A stretch of DNA of 52,219 nucleotides from an uncultured beta proteobacterium (GTDB taxonomy: Bacteria; Pseudomonadota; Gammaproteobacteria; Burkholderiales; Burkholderiaceae_C). The first letter of the stretch is position 1. Each line of letters starts with the position of its first letter. Made by a program: the position numbers and the translations under genes. The notes beneath the pieces were generated by a model, which saw only the letters and a list, made by a program, of their open reading frames with translations, had not been told where the DNA came from and made no database searches. The stretch is taken from NCBI GenBank assembly GCA_903828665.1, contig CAIKMZ010000003.1, positions 1-52,219 of the forward strand, in the 5' to 3' direction. Positions 32,074-40,479 of the stretch are shown here, in pieces.

Positions 32074-33387
32074 ATGAAAATTAGAAATCTAGCAGCGGCA
32101 GCCTTGATCGCGGCCGTTGGTTCCACGGCATTCGCCCAGGCCAAGGAGCAGTTCTTCCCACTGCTGTCCTACCGAACCGGCGCCTATGCCCCGAACGGCA
32201 TCCCATGGGCCGACGGCAAACAGGACTACCTCAAGATGATCAACGCGCGGGACGGCGGCATCAACGGCGTCAAGATCACGTTTGAGGAATGCGAAACCGC
32301 CTACGCGACCGACCGCGGCGTGGAATGCTACGAGCGCCTGAAGAGCCGCCCGGGCGTCACGCTGATCGACCCGCAAAGCACCGGCATCACCTTCGCCCTG
32401 ACGGAAAAGGCGCCGGCCGACAAGATGCCCCTTTTGACCGTGGGCTATGGCCTGGCGGTGTCGCAGGACGGTATGGCGTTCAAATGGAACTTCCCCTTGC
32501 TGGGCAGCTACTGGACGGGTGCCGACATCCTGATCCAACACATCGGCAAGAGCCTGGGCGGTCTGGACAAGCTCAAGGGCAAGAAGATCACGCTGGTCTA
32601 CCACGACAGTCCGTTCGGCAAGGAACCGATCCCGCTGCTGCAGGAACGCGCCAAGATGCACGGCTTCGAGCTGCAATTGCTGCCCGTGACAGCACCTGGC
32701 GTCGAGCAAAAGGCCACCTGGCTGCAGGTGCGTCAATCCAAGCCCGACTATGTGCTGCTGTGGGGCTGGGGTGTGATGAACTCCACCGCGCTCAAGGAAG
32801 CGCAAGCTACCGGCTACCCGCGCGACAAGATGTACGGCGTCTGGTGGGCTGGTGCTGAGCCGGACGTCAAGGACGTCGGCATGGGCGCCAAGGGCTACCA
32901 CGCGCTGGCCATGCACAGCTCGGGCCAGCAACCCAAGGTCATGCAGGACATCCTGAAGTTTGTGCATGCCAAGGGCCAGGGTTCCGGACCGAAGGATGAA
33001 GTCGGTGCCGTGCTCTACACCCGTGGCGTCGTGATCTCGATGCTGTCGGTGGAAGCCGTGCGTCGTGCCCAGGAGCGTTTTGGCAAGGGCAAAGTCATGA
33101 CCACCGAGCAGGTGCGCTGGGGTCTGGAAAATCTGGCGCTTGACCAGAAGAAACTCGACGCCCTCGGCTTCAACGGCGTGATCCGCCCCATGAGTTCATC
33201 GTGCCAGGATCACATGGGCTCGACCTGGGCTCGCATTCAGGACTGGGACGGCGCCAAGTGGAATCCGTCTTCCGACTGGTACCAGGCCGACGAACAAATT
33301 CTCAAGCCCATGATCAAGGAAGGCGGAGAGAAATACCTGGCCGACAAGAAGATGACACGCCGCGCAACATCGGACTGCCAGTCCTGA
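32074..33387 (+). CDS. ABC importer periplasmic substrate-binding protein (LivK-like)
   Basis: This 437-residue exported protein has a signal peptide (MKIRNLAAAALIAAVGSTAFAQA) and a type I periplasmic-binding fold. It begins FFPLLSYRTGAYAPNGIPWADGKQDYLKMINARDGGINGVKI. It is longer than classical LivK (about 370), and the GVKITFEECETAYATDRGVECYERL region departs from amino-acid binders. This supports a different ligand, such as an aromatic or other carboxylate (inference). AGGAGA precedes the ATG at 32074. Two hairpins follow its stop. Confidence 0.92.
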   Translation: MKIRNLAAAALIAAVGSTAFAQAKEQFFPLLSYRTGAYAPNGIPWADGKQDYLKMINARDGGINGVKITFEECETAYATDRGVECYERLKSRPGVTLIDPQSTGITFALTEKAPADKMPLLTVGYGLAVSQDGMAFKWNFPLLGSYWTGADILIQHIGKSLGGLDKLKGKKITLVYHDSPFGKEPIPLLQERAKMHGFELQLLPVTAPGVEQKATWLQVRQSKPDYVLLWGWGVMNSTALKEAQATGYPRDKMYGVWWAGAEPDVKDVGMGAKGYHALAMHSSGQQPKVMQDILKFVHAKGQGSGPKDEVGAVLYTRGVVISMLSVEAVRRAQERFGKGKVMTTEQVRWGLENLALDQKKLDALGFNGVIRPMSSSCQDHMGSTWARIQDWDGAKWNPSSDWYQADEQILKPMIKEGGEKYLADKKMTRRATSDCQS

Positions 33388-33393
33388 TCGATT

Positions 33394-33422
33394 TGTCACC
33401 CCAGGCCAGGCCCGGGGTGACA
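33394..33422. repeat. Palindromic repeat after the substrate-binding gene
   Basis: TGTCACCCC and GGGGTGACA form a nine-base perfect stem around an 11-base loop. The ends (TGTCA/TGACA) match those of the dispersed repeat family seen elsewhere in the window, so it may be a short member. Confidence 0.6.
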
Positions 33423-33431
33423 GACCAACCC

Positions 33432-33453
33432 GAAGCACTGCGTGCAGTGCTTC
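33432..33453 (+). promoter_or_regulatory. Second hairpin before the LivF-type gene
   Basis: GAAGCACTG-CGTG-CAGTGCTTC is a perfect nine-base-pair stem with a four-base loop, 23 bases before the LivF-type ATG. No T-run follows. It may stabilise the upstream mRNA end or temper LivF translation. Confidence 0.6.
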
Positions 33454-33476
33454 CGATTGGTAACAGGTAACACGCT

Positions 33477-34286
33477 ATGGACCCCAAAAACATCGTTCTC
33501 AACGTCAATGGCATCGAAGTCATTTACAACCACGTCATTCTGGTGCTCAAGGGTGTGTCCCTGACCGTGCCAGAAGGCAACATCGTGGCCATCCTGGGCG
33601 GCAACGGCGCCGGCAAGACGACCACGCTGCGCGCCATCTCGAACCTGCTGCAGGGCGAGCGCGGCGAAGTGACCAAGGGCTCGATCGAGTTGCGCGGCGA
33701 GCGCATCGAAAACCTGACGCCGGCCGATCTGGTTCAGCGCGGTGTGGTGCAGGTGATGGAGGGGCGGCATTGCTTTGCGCACCTGACGATCGAGGAAAAC
33801 CTGCTCACCGGCAGCTACACGCGCAAGGAAAAAGGCGAGATCGCGCGCAACCTGGAAAAGGTCTACACCTATTTCCCGCGCCTGAAGACCCGGCGCTCCA
33901 GCCAGGCCGCCTACACGTCGGGCGGCGAGCAGCAGATGTGCGCCATCGGCCGCGCCCTGATGGCCAACCCGAGCATGGTGCTGCTCGACGAGCCGTCCAT
34001 GGGTCTGGCGCCGCAGATCGTGGAAGAAGTGTTCGAGATCGTCAAGGACCTCAACCACAAGGAAAAGGTCACCTTCCTGCTGGCCGAGCAGAACACCAAC
34101 ATGGCGCTCAAGTACGCCGACTACGGCTACATCATGGAATCGGGCCGCGTCGTGATGGACGGCGCTGCGCACGACCTCGCGAATAACGAAGACGTCAAGG
34201 AGTTCTACCTGGGCGTGGGAGGCGGAGAACGCAAGAGTTTCAAGGACGTCAAGAGCTACAAGCGTCGCAAGCGCTGGCTTGCTTGA
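33477..34286 (+). CDS. Branched-chain-type ABC importer ATP-binding protein (LivF-type)
   Basis: This 269-residue ATPase has Walker A GGNGAGKTT, signature TSGGEQQMCAIGRAL and Walker B MVLLDEPSMGLAP, all LivF-like. The C-terminal 30 residues (GVGGGERKSFKDVKSYKRRKRWLA) are basic and longer than E. coli LivF (237 residues). That tail is familiar in LivF copies beside CoA ligases. It partners the LivG-type ATPase. The ATG at 33477 has AGG spaced upstream and comes after two hairpins. Confidence 0.94.
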   Translation: MDPKNIVLNVNGIEVIYNHVILVLKGVSLTVPEGNIVAILGGNGAGKTTTLRAISNLLQGERGEVTKGSIELRGERIENLTPADLVQRGVVQVMEGRHCFAHLTIEENLLTGSYTRKEKGEIARNLEKVYTYFPRLKTRRSSQAAYTSGGEQQMCAIGRALMANPSMVLLDEPSMGLAPQIVEEVFEIVKDLNHKEKVTFLLAEQNTNMALKYADYGYIMESGRVVMDGAAHDLANNEDVKEFYLGVGGGERKSFKDVKSYKRRKRWLA

Positions 34287-34343
34287 TGGTGTCGACCCCC
34301 CGGACTGGCATGGCAGCGCTGGCTGCCGCAAAGGAAACAAGAT

Positions 34344-35600
34344 ATGTCTGATTACTACGACGCATTGGAGACCCGCGACGCGGCGACACGTGAAGCGGCG
34401 CTGATGGCGGCATTGCCAGGCCAGATCGCCCACGCCAAGAGCTCCTCGCCCGCGCTGCAGCAGATCCTCAAGGACGTCAACCCGGCCCTGGTGACAAGCC
34501 GGCAGACGCTGGCCCGCTTGCCGGTGACACGCAAGCACGAACTGCTGGAACGCCAGCAGGCCGGCCGCGCCAGCGGCAGTGACGTGTTCGGTGGTTTCAG
34601 CGCCGTCGGCTACGGCGCGCGCATGCCGCGCATCTTTGCCAGCCCGGGACCGATCTACGAACCGGAAGGCGCGGCCAAGGACTATTGGCGCATGGCGCGC
34701 GCCATCTTCGCAGCGGGCTTCCGACCGGGCGAGCTGATCCACAACTGCTTCAGCTACCACTTCGTGCCGGCCGGCTCAATGATGGAATCGGGCGCGCATG
34801 CCCTGGGCTGCACCGTGTTTGCGGGCGGCACCGGCCAAACCGAGCAGCAGGTTCAGGCCATGGCTGAGCTGCGTCCGGCCGGCTACATCGGCACGCCGAG
34901 TTTTCTCAAGATAATTCTGGACAAGGCCGCCGACATGGGCGTGGCCCTGCCCAGCGTGACCAAGGCCATGTTCGGCGGCGAGGCCTTTCCGCCCTCGCTG
35001 CGCGACTGGTTCGCCGAGCGTGGCGTCGTCGGCTACCAGTGCTATGCGACGGCCGATGTCGGCTCCATTGCCTACGAGACCGCGGCCCGCGAAGGCCTGG
35101 TCATTGACGAGGGCGTGATCGTCGAGATCGTGCGCCCCGGCACCGGCGACCCGGTGGCGCCGGGTGAAGTCGGCGAAGTCGTGGTGACCACGCTCAACCC
35201 CTATTACCCGCTCGTTCGCTTCGGCACCGGCGACATGTCGGCGATACTGGAAGGGGCATGCCCGACCGGACGTACCAACGTGCGCATCAAGGGCTGGATG
35301 GGGCGCGCCGACCAGACCACCAAGATTCGCGGCATGTTCGTCCATCCGGGCCAGGTCGCAGACATCATCAAGCGCTTCCCCGAGGTCGCGCGCGCGCGCC
35401 TGGTGGTCACCGGCGCAATGGCCAACGACACCATGACCCTCAAAGTCGAGACCGCCTGCGGTGGTCCTGATGCGCTGGCCGCAAAGATCGGCGAAGCGAT
35501 TCGCGACGTGACCAAGCTGCGCGGCGATGTCGAGTTCCTGCTGCCCGGCAGCCTGCCCAACGACGGCAAGGTGATCGAGGACGCGCGCAGCTACAGCTGA
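34344..35600 (+). CDS. Phenylacetate-CoA ligase-like AMP-forming enzyme (PaaK family)
   Basis: This 418-residue ANL enzyme is of the PaaK/CapK type, shorter than acyl-CoA synthetases. Motifs include GYIGTPSFLKIILDKA, YATADVGSIAYETAAREGLVIDEGVIVEIV, VRFGTGDMSAI and the C-terminal GRADQTTKIRGMFVHPGQVADIIKRFPEVARARLVVTG. The usual glycine-rich P-loop (SSGTTG) is replaced by FASPGPIYEPEG, a known feature of some homologues but worth checking. It closes the importer operon and probably activates an aromatic or related acid. Confidence 0.9.
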   Translation: MSDYYDALETRDAATREAALMAALPGQIAHAKSSSPALQQILKDVNPALVTSRQTLARLPVTRKHELLERQQAGRASGSDVFGGFSAVGYGARMPRIFASPGPIYEPEGAAKDYWRMARAIFAAGFRPGELIHNCFSYHFVPAGSMMESGAHALGCTVFAGGTGQTEQQVQAMAELRPAGYIGTPSFLKIILDKAADMGVALPSVTKAMFGGEAFPPSLRDWFAERGVVGYQCYATADVGSIAYETAAREGLVIDEGVIVEIVRPGTGDPVAPGEVGEVVVTTLNPYYPLVRFGTGDMSAILEGACPTGRTNVRIKGWMGRADQTTKIRGMFVHPGQVADIIKRFPEVARARLVVTGAMANDTMTLKVETACGGPDALAAKIGEAIRDVTKLRGDVEFLLPGSLPNDGKVIEDARSYS

Positions 35601-35609
35601 TATGAGGAT

Positions 35610-35681
35610 TGTCATCGCGGACCTGATCCGCAATCCATGGTCCGCGTGGCACTGGATGCCGGATCGGGGTCCGGCATGACA
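35610..35681. repeat. Dispersed palindromic repeat, full copy
   Basis: This 72-base element starts TGTCAT and ends ATGACA. It contains two sub-hairpins, GCGGA-CCTGA-TCCGC and ATGCCGGA-TCGGGG-TCCGGCAT, joined by AATCCATGG-type sequence. It is the reverse complement, with few changes, of the copy at 45350-45418. Confidence 0.85.
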
Positions 35682-35770
35682 AACGAGCGCGGGAGGAGTA
35701 CCCGCAATAGAGAACCGGGTATTGCCGTTTGAGTTACCGTGGTCACTCACCATTCATCCGGATCGATGCC

Positions 35771-36325
35771 ATGAAACTCAAGCACCCACTCCTGTCGGCA
35801 CTCACATCCCTGATACTGGCCACTTCGGGCAACAGCGCGCTGGCGGCCTTGGCTGTCGGCGCCACGGCGCCGGATTTCACCACCGAGGCAGCCCGCGCCG
35901 GCACCGCGTTCAAGTTCTCCATGGCCGAAACCTTGAAGAAAGGACCGGTCGTGCTGTACTTCTATCCGAAGGCATTTACCAGCGGTTGCACGATCGAGGC
36001 GCACAACTTCGCCGAAGCCACGCCGAAGTTCAACGCCTTGGGCGCCACCGTGGTCGGCATCTCTAACGATGACATCGAAACACTGAAGAAGTTTTCGGTC
36101 GAGGCCTGCCGTGACAAATTTGCGGTGGCGGCCGACAAGGGCGCGCGCATCATGAAGGAATACGACGCCGCGCTATGGGTCAAGCCCGACATGGCGGATC
36201 GCATTTCCTATGTGATCAGCCCGCAAGGCAAGGTTCTCTACGTCTTCTCCAGCCTGAGCCCGGACCAGCACGTCGAGAACACCCTCAAGGCCGTGCAGAC
36301 CTGGCGCGCGGGCACGCCGAAGTAA
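35771..36325 (+). CDS. Exported peroxiredoxin (BCP/PrxQ-like)
   Basis: This 184-residue protein has a Sec signal peptide (MKLKHPLLSALTSLILATSG, cleavage near ALA at about 26) and a peroxiredoxin fold. The peroxidatic cysteine is C73 in YPKAFTSGC (PxxxTxxC with P66 and T70). A second cysteine, C113 (VEACRDKF), could resolve the sulfenic acid. It would reduce peroxides in the periplasm. Export sets it apart from cytosolic BCP. It stands alone between repeats. Confidence 0.9.
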   Translation: MKLKHPLLSALTSLILATSGNSALAALAVGATAPDFTTEAARAGTAFKFSMAETLKKGPVVLYFYPKAFTSGCTIEAHNFAEATPKFNALGATVVGISNDDIETLKKFSVEACRDKFAVAADKGARIMKEYDAALWVKPDMADRISYVISPQGKVLYVFSSLSPDQHVENTLKAVQTWRAGTPK

Positions 36326-36356
36326 TAGTCGGGAACGCGAGAACTCGCTTCTTCCC

Positions 36357-36437
36357 TGTCATTGCGGACTGATCAGCAATCCATGGTTCGCGTGCACCGT
36401 CAAAAGGCACCGATCCCGGGTCAAGCCCGGGATGACA
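36357..36437. repeat. Dispersed palindromic repeat, variant copy
   Basis: This 81-base element starts TGTCATTGCGGA and ends GGGATGACA. The right-hand hairpin is TCCCGGG-TCAAG-CCCGGGA, replacing the ATGCCGGA hairpin of other copies, and the left hairpin has lost a base. It occupies the gap between the peroxiredoxin gene and ppdK 3' ends. Confidence 0.8.
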
Positions 36438-36508
36438 ACCAAGTGCAGCAATAACAGATCAAGGGTTCATGGGCCGCGCGACGCCGAATGCACGGCGCGA
36501 AGCAGCCT

Positions 36509-39304
36509 TCAAACCGGCTCGCGGTACTGCTCTTCCTGCAACTTGGCCTGCGCGGCCGCAAGGCGCGCGATCGGCACGCGCGGACCCGAGCAGGAAACGT
36601 AATTGAGCTTGATGTAGTGGCAGAAGTGGATCGAGCCCGGATGCCCGCCATGCTCGCCGCAGATGCCAACCTTGAGGTCCGGATTGGTCTCGCGGCCCTG
36701 CTTGACGGCCATCTTCATGAGCTGCCCCACGCCCTTGATGTCAAGCACCTCGAACGGGTTGTCTTCCAGAATGCCGGTCTCGTTGTAGAACGGCAGGAAC
36801 TTGTTCTCCGCATCCTCGCGGCTGAAGGAGAACGTAGCCTGGCTCAGGTCGTTGGTGCCGAACGAGAAGAACTCGGCGATCTCCGCCATGCGCCCGGAGC
36901 GCATGCAGGCGCGCACGACTTCGAGCATGGAGCCGAACTTGAACTGCACGTCAATGCCATGCGTGGCCTTGACTTCCAGACGGATGCGCTGAACGTAGCT
37001 GTGGATGCGCTTGAGTTCCTCGACCGTGGCCACCTGCGGCACCATGATCTCCGGGTAGATCTCGATGCCATCCCGGGCGCACAGCGCAGCGGCTTCCAGA
37101 ATGGCGCGGATCTGCATCGAGTAGATCTCGGGATAGGTGATACCGAGGCGCACACCGCGGTGCCCGAGCATCGGGTTCACTTCGGATAGGGCGCGCACCT
37201 TCTTGAGGATTTTTTCCTTGCGCTCGATCACGTCTTCTTCCAGGTGCGAATCCTTGAAGGTATGCAATCCATCCATCAGCTTGGTCAGGCCGTCCGAGTA
37301 CTGCTGGTACAGCTTGGGATTGAGCAGCTTGAGGGTGTCGGGCAGTTCTTCGAGGCCCTTGATCGTGTCGCGCAACTGGTGCAGATGCGCGATTTCGAGT
37401 TCGAGCTGCGCCGCCGTCGGCAGGAATTCGTGCATCGGCGGATCGAGCAGGCGCACGGTCACGGGCAGGCCCTTCATGGCCTTGAAAATGCCCTTAAAGT
37501 CGGAACGCTGGATCGGCAGCAGGCGCTCGAGCGCAGCCTGCCGGTCTTCCAGCGTCTCGGCGAGGATCATCTCCTGCACGATCGGCAACCGGTCTGTGCT
37601 GTTGAACATGCGCTCGGTGCGGCACAGGCCGATGCCCATGGCGCCGAATTCACGCGCACGCTGCGCATCTTCCGGCGTATCCGCGTTGCCCATCACCTTG
37701 AGGGTGGCGACCTCGTCGGCCCAGTGCAGCAGCGTGTCCATTTCCTCGGAGAACTCCGCTTCCACCGTCGGCACTTCGCCAGCGTAAACGTGCCCGCTGC
37801 CACCGTCGATGGTGATGATGTCGCCTTCCTGCAAAGTGGTGTCGCCGATCTGCGCACTGCGCAACAGGACGTTGATGACGATCTGCTCGCAGCCCGAGAC
37901 GCAGGGCTTGCCCATGCCGCGCGCCACCACGGCCGCGTGCGAGGTCTTACCGCCGCGGCTGGTCAGGATACCCTGGGCCTGGAAGAAGCCATGGATGTCT
38001 TCCGGCTTGGTCTCCTCGCGCACCAGGATGATCTTCTCGCCGGCGCGCCCGCGCGCTTCGGCGGTATCGGCGTCAAAAACGATCTTGCCCGACGCCGCGC
38101 CGGGCGAGGCCGCCAGACCCTGGGCCAGCGACTTGCCGTGGAAATTGGGCGCAAGCTGCGGCACCAGCAACTGCTCGAGCACGGCCGGGTCAACGCGCAG
38201 CAGCGCGCGCTCCTTGGTGATCAGCCCCTCATGGAACATCTCGACCGAACTGCGCACCATGCCGCGCGCGTTCATCTTGCCGTTGCGCGTTTGCAGGCAA
38301 TAGAGAATGCCTTTCTCGATCGTGAACTCGAAATCCTGTACCTCGTGATAATGCGACTCTAGGCGGTGGTGCAGCGTCATCAATTGCCGATAAATTTCCG
38401 GCATTTCCTGCTCCATCTCGGCGATCGCCTTGGGTGTGCGGATGCCGGCCACCACGTCCTCACCCTGGGCGTTGACCAGGTACTCGCCGTAGATGACGTT
38501 CTCGCCGGTTCCGGGGTTGCGCGTGAAGCCCACACCGGTGCCCGAATCGTTGCCCATGTTGCCGAACACCATGGTGCAGATATTGACTGCCGTGCCGTTG
38601 GCCAGGTCCTTGGTGATGCGAAACTGCTTGCGGTAGTCGACCGCGCGCTTGCCCATCCAGGAGCGGAACACCGCGGCCACCGAAATTTCAAGCTGCTCGT
38701 ACGGATCCTGCGGGAACGGCTTGCCGGTGTGCTGCTCAATGATGTGCAAAAACTCGTTTGAGAGTTCCTTCAGGTGCTCGGTCTGCAGGTCAACGTCCTG
38801 CGCGGCGCCGTACTTGCGCTTGATCGCTGCCATGCGCTCGTCAAAATGCTCGTCGCTGATGTTGAGCGCGATCTTGCCGAACAGCTGGATGAAGCGGCGG
38901 TAGGCATCGTAGGCAAAACGCTCGTTGCCGGTTAGCGCAATTAGGCCCTTGAGCGAGACGTCATTGAGTCCGAGGTTCAGAATCGTGTCCATCATGCCCG
39001 GCATCGACATGGCCGAACCCGAGCGCACCGAAATCAGCAGCGGGTTCTTGCCGTCGCCAAAGCCTTTGCCGGTCTTCTTCTCCAGCGCCAGCATATGGGT
39101 CCTGATTTCATCCATCAAGCCCGCCGGCAACTGGTTCTTTTCCAGGTAGGCGTTGCAGGCGTCGGTGGTAGCGGTAAAGCCCGGTGGCACGTTCAGGCCG
39201 ATCTGCGTCATCTCGCACAGATTGGCGCCCTTGCCGCCCAGCAATATCTTGTTCTTCCCGTCGCCCTCTTCGAATGCATAAACGTATTTCTTGCTGCCGG
39301 CCAT
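36509..39304 (-). CDS. ppdK: Pyruvate, phosphate dikinase
   Basis: This 931-residue enzyme interconverts pyruvate, ATP and phosphate with PEP, AMP and diphosphate. The N-terminal ATP-grasp domain starts LLGGKGANLCEM. The swivelling phosphohistidine domain has SRGGKTSHAAVVARGMGKPCVSG (catalytic histidine). The C-terminal PEP-binding barrel ends with VGICGEHGGHPGS, whose cysteine (about residue 882) is the catalytic acid. It is about 55 residues longer than the Clostridium enzyme (874). A gene for its regulatory protein is not seen nearby. Confidence 0.96.
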   Translation of the reverse strand: MAGSKKYVYAFEEGDGKNKILLGGKGANLCEMTQIGLNVPPGFTATTDACNAYLEKNQLPAGLMDEIRTHMLALEKKTGKGFGDGKNPLLISVRSGSAMSMPGMMDTILNLGLNDVSLKGLIALTGNERFAYDAYRRFIQLFGKIALNISDEHFDERMAAIKRKYGAAQDVDLQTEHLKELSNEFLHIIEQHTGKPFPQDPYEQLEISVAAVFRSWMGKRAVDYRKQFRITKDLANGTAVNICTMVFGNMGNDSGTGVGFTRNPGTGENVIYGEYLVNAQGEDVVAGIRTPKAIAEMEQEMPEIYRQLMTLHHRLESHYHEVQDFEFTIEKGILYCLQTRNGKMNARGMVRSSVEMFHEGLITKERALLRVDPAVLEQLLVPQLAPNFHGKSLAQGLAASPGAASGKIVFDADTAEARGRAGEKIILVREETKPEDIHGFFQAQGILTSRGGKTSHAAVVARGMGKPCVSGCEQIVINVLLRSAQIGDTTLQEGDIITIDGGSGHVYAGEVPTVEAEFSEEMDTLLHWADEVATLKVMGNADTPEDAQRAREFGAMGIGLCRTERMFNSTDRLPIVQEMILAETLEDRQAALERLLPIQRSDFKGIFKAMKGLPVTVRLLDPPMHEFLPTAAQLELEIAHLHQLRDTIKGLEELPDTLKLLNPKLYQQYSDGLTKLMDGLHTFKDSHLEEDVIERKEKILKKVRALSEVNPMLGHRGVRLGITYPEIYSMQIRAILEAAALCARDGIEIYPEIMVPQVATVEELKRIHSYVQRIRLEVKATHGIDVQFKFGSMLEVVRACMRSGRMAEIAEFFSFGTNDLSQATFSFSREDAENKFLPFYNETGILEDNPFEVLDIKGVGQLMKMAVKQGRETNPDLKVGICGEHGGHPGSIHFCHYIKLNYVSCSGPRVPIARLAAAQAKLQEEQYREPV

Positions 39305-39395
39305 GATTCTTACCCCTGTTAATGAGTTGTGATTGCCATAATTTAGTTTAAGCCGGTTTCAACAGGGCCCAAGCGCTATCTGATCAGTCATTGAT

Positions 39396-40355
39396 CTAAG
39401 GCTGCTTTGCGGTGCTCTTGGCCGCTGCCATTCCCTTGGCGCCGGTCATCCCGCGCAGCCCTTCGCTGACAGTCGGGTACTGCAGGCGCACGCGCAGTTC
39501 CTGCTTCAGGCGCGTGTTGTCCATGCGGCGCGACTCGCTCATGAAGCTCAGCAGCATCAGCGGCAACCGGTCCGGCGCTGTGTCGCGGGAGACGCGCGGC
39601 GGGCGCGGCAAGCCGTACAGGTCGGCCGCGAGGTCGAAATAGTCGCCCATCTTCAGGCAGGTATCGTCGTTCACGTTGTAGACGCGCTGCGCCTTGCCGC
39701 GCCACAGGGCGGCGACGCAGGCGCGCGCCAGATCGTCGGCCTGGATATGGTTGGTATAGACATCGTCGGACGCCTGCAGCACCGGTGTGCCCTTTTGCAG
39801 CCGTGCGCGCGGGGTGCCGTCCACACGGTCCACGGCGTAGATGCCGGGGATGCGCAGGATGCTGGCACGCACGCCGGCCGAGCGGCCCAGGAAGCGCAGC
39901 GCGCCTTCGGCATCCATACGCCGGCGCGCGCGCGGCGTGTCGGCATTGGGCGCGCGCGTTTCCGAGACGATCTCGCCTTGACAGTCGCCATAGACGCCAC
40001 TGGTGGAGCCGTAGACCACCACCTCGGGCCGGCTTCGCAAGCGCAGCGCGCGCGTCAGGGCGCGCGTGCGCGGATCGATCCAGCCCTGCCCTGGCGGCGG
40101 CGCCAGCTGAATCACGCGCTGGCACAGGCCGGCGAGCCGGCGCACGGATGAGGCCTTGTCCAGGTCACCGATCAGCGGCGTGATGCCGCGCTCGCGCAGC
40201 AGCGGCACGCGCTCCATGCTCGATGTCAGCGCGATCAGGTGCACGCGCTTGGGCAGTGCCTGGGCTACACGCAGGCCGACATCGCCACAGCCGACGATCA
40301 GCACGCGCGGTCGGCGAAAGCGGCTTGGCAGCGCGCCCGGACGGGTCGCGTACAA
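39396..40355 (-). CDS. NAD-dependent epimerase/dehydratase-like SDR protein
   Basis: This is a Rossmann protein of about 319 residues with RPRVLIVGCGDVGLRVAQAL at its N-terminus and YGSTSGVYGDC. ILRIPGIYAVDRV and YTNHIQADDLARACVAAL follow, like the YeeZ-type extended SDR group. The YxxxK motif is not obvious. The frame is open to 40601 without a credible ATG and would overlap the divergent ferredoxin reductase gene. A TTG at 40355 or a nearby alternative codon is the likely start; this is the least certain start in the window. Its substrate is unknown. Confidence 0.8.
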   Translation of the reverse strand: MYATRPGALPSRFRRPRVLIVGCGDVGLRVAQALPKRVHLIALTSSMERVPLLRERGITPLIGDLDKASSVRRLAGLCQRVIQLAPPPGQGWIDPRTRALTRALRLRSRPEVVVYGSTSGVYGDCQGEIVSETRAPNADTPRARRRMDAEGALRFLGRSAGVRASILRIPGIYAVDRVDGTPRARLQKGTPVLQASDDVYTNHIQADDLARACVAALWRGKAQRVYNVNDDTCLKMGDYFDLAADLYGLPRPPRVSRDTAPDRLPLMLLSFMSESRRMDNTRLKQELRVRLQYPTVSEGLRGMTGAKGMAAAKSTAKQP

Positions 40356-40479
40356 AATGGGGTGAGGGCTTTGGTTTGAAGGCAAAATCGGTGCTGTTCG
40401 AATGTTGGAGACAGAGAGGCTTGCCGCGCAGGAGCCGAAGTCCGGCAAGGTGTTGATTTCCCCCAAGGATACAGAAAAG

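Noticed and set aside
36326..36508. Small gene or ncRNA between the peroxiredoxin gene and ppdK
   Set aside because: The gap is mostly filled by the palindromic repeat; no open frame with a ribosome site or promoter-terminator pair was found.
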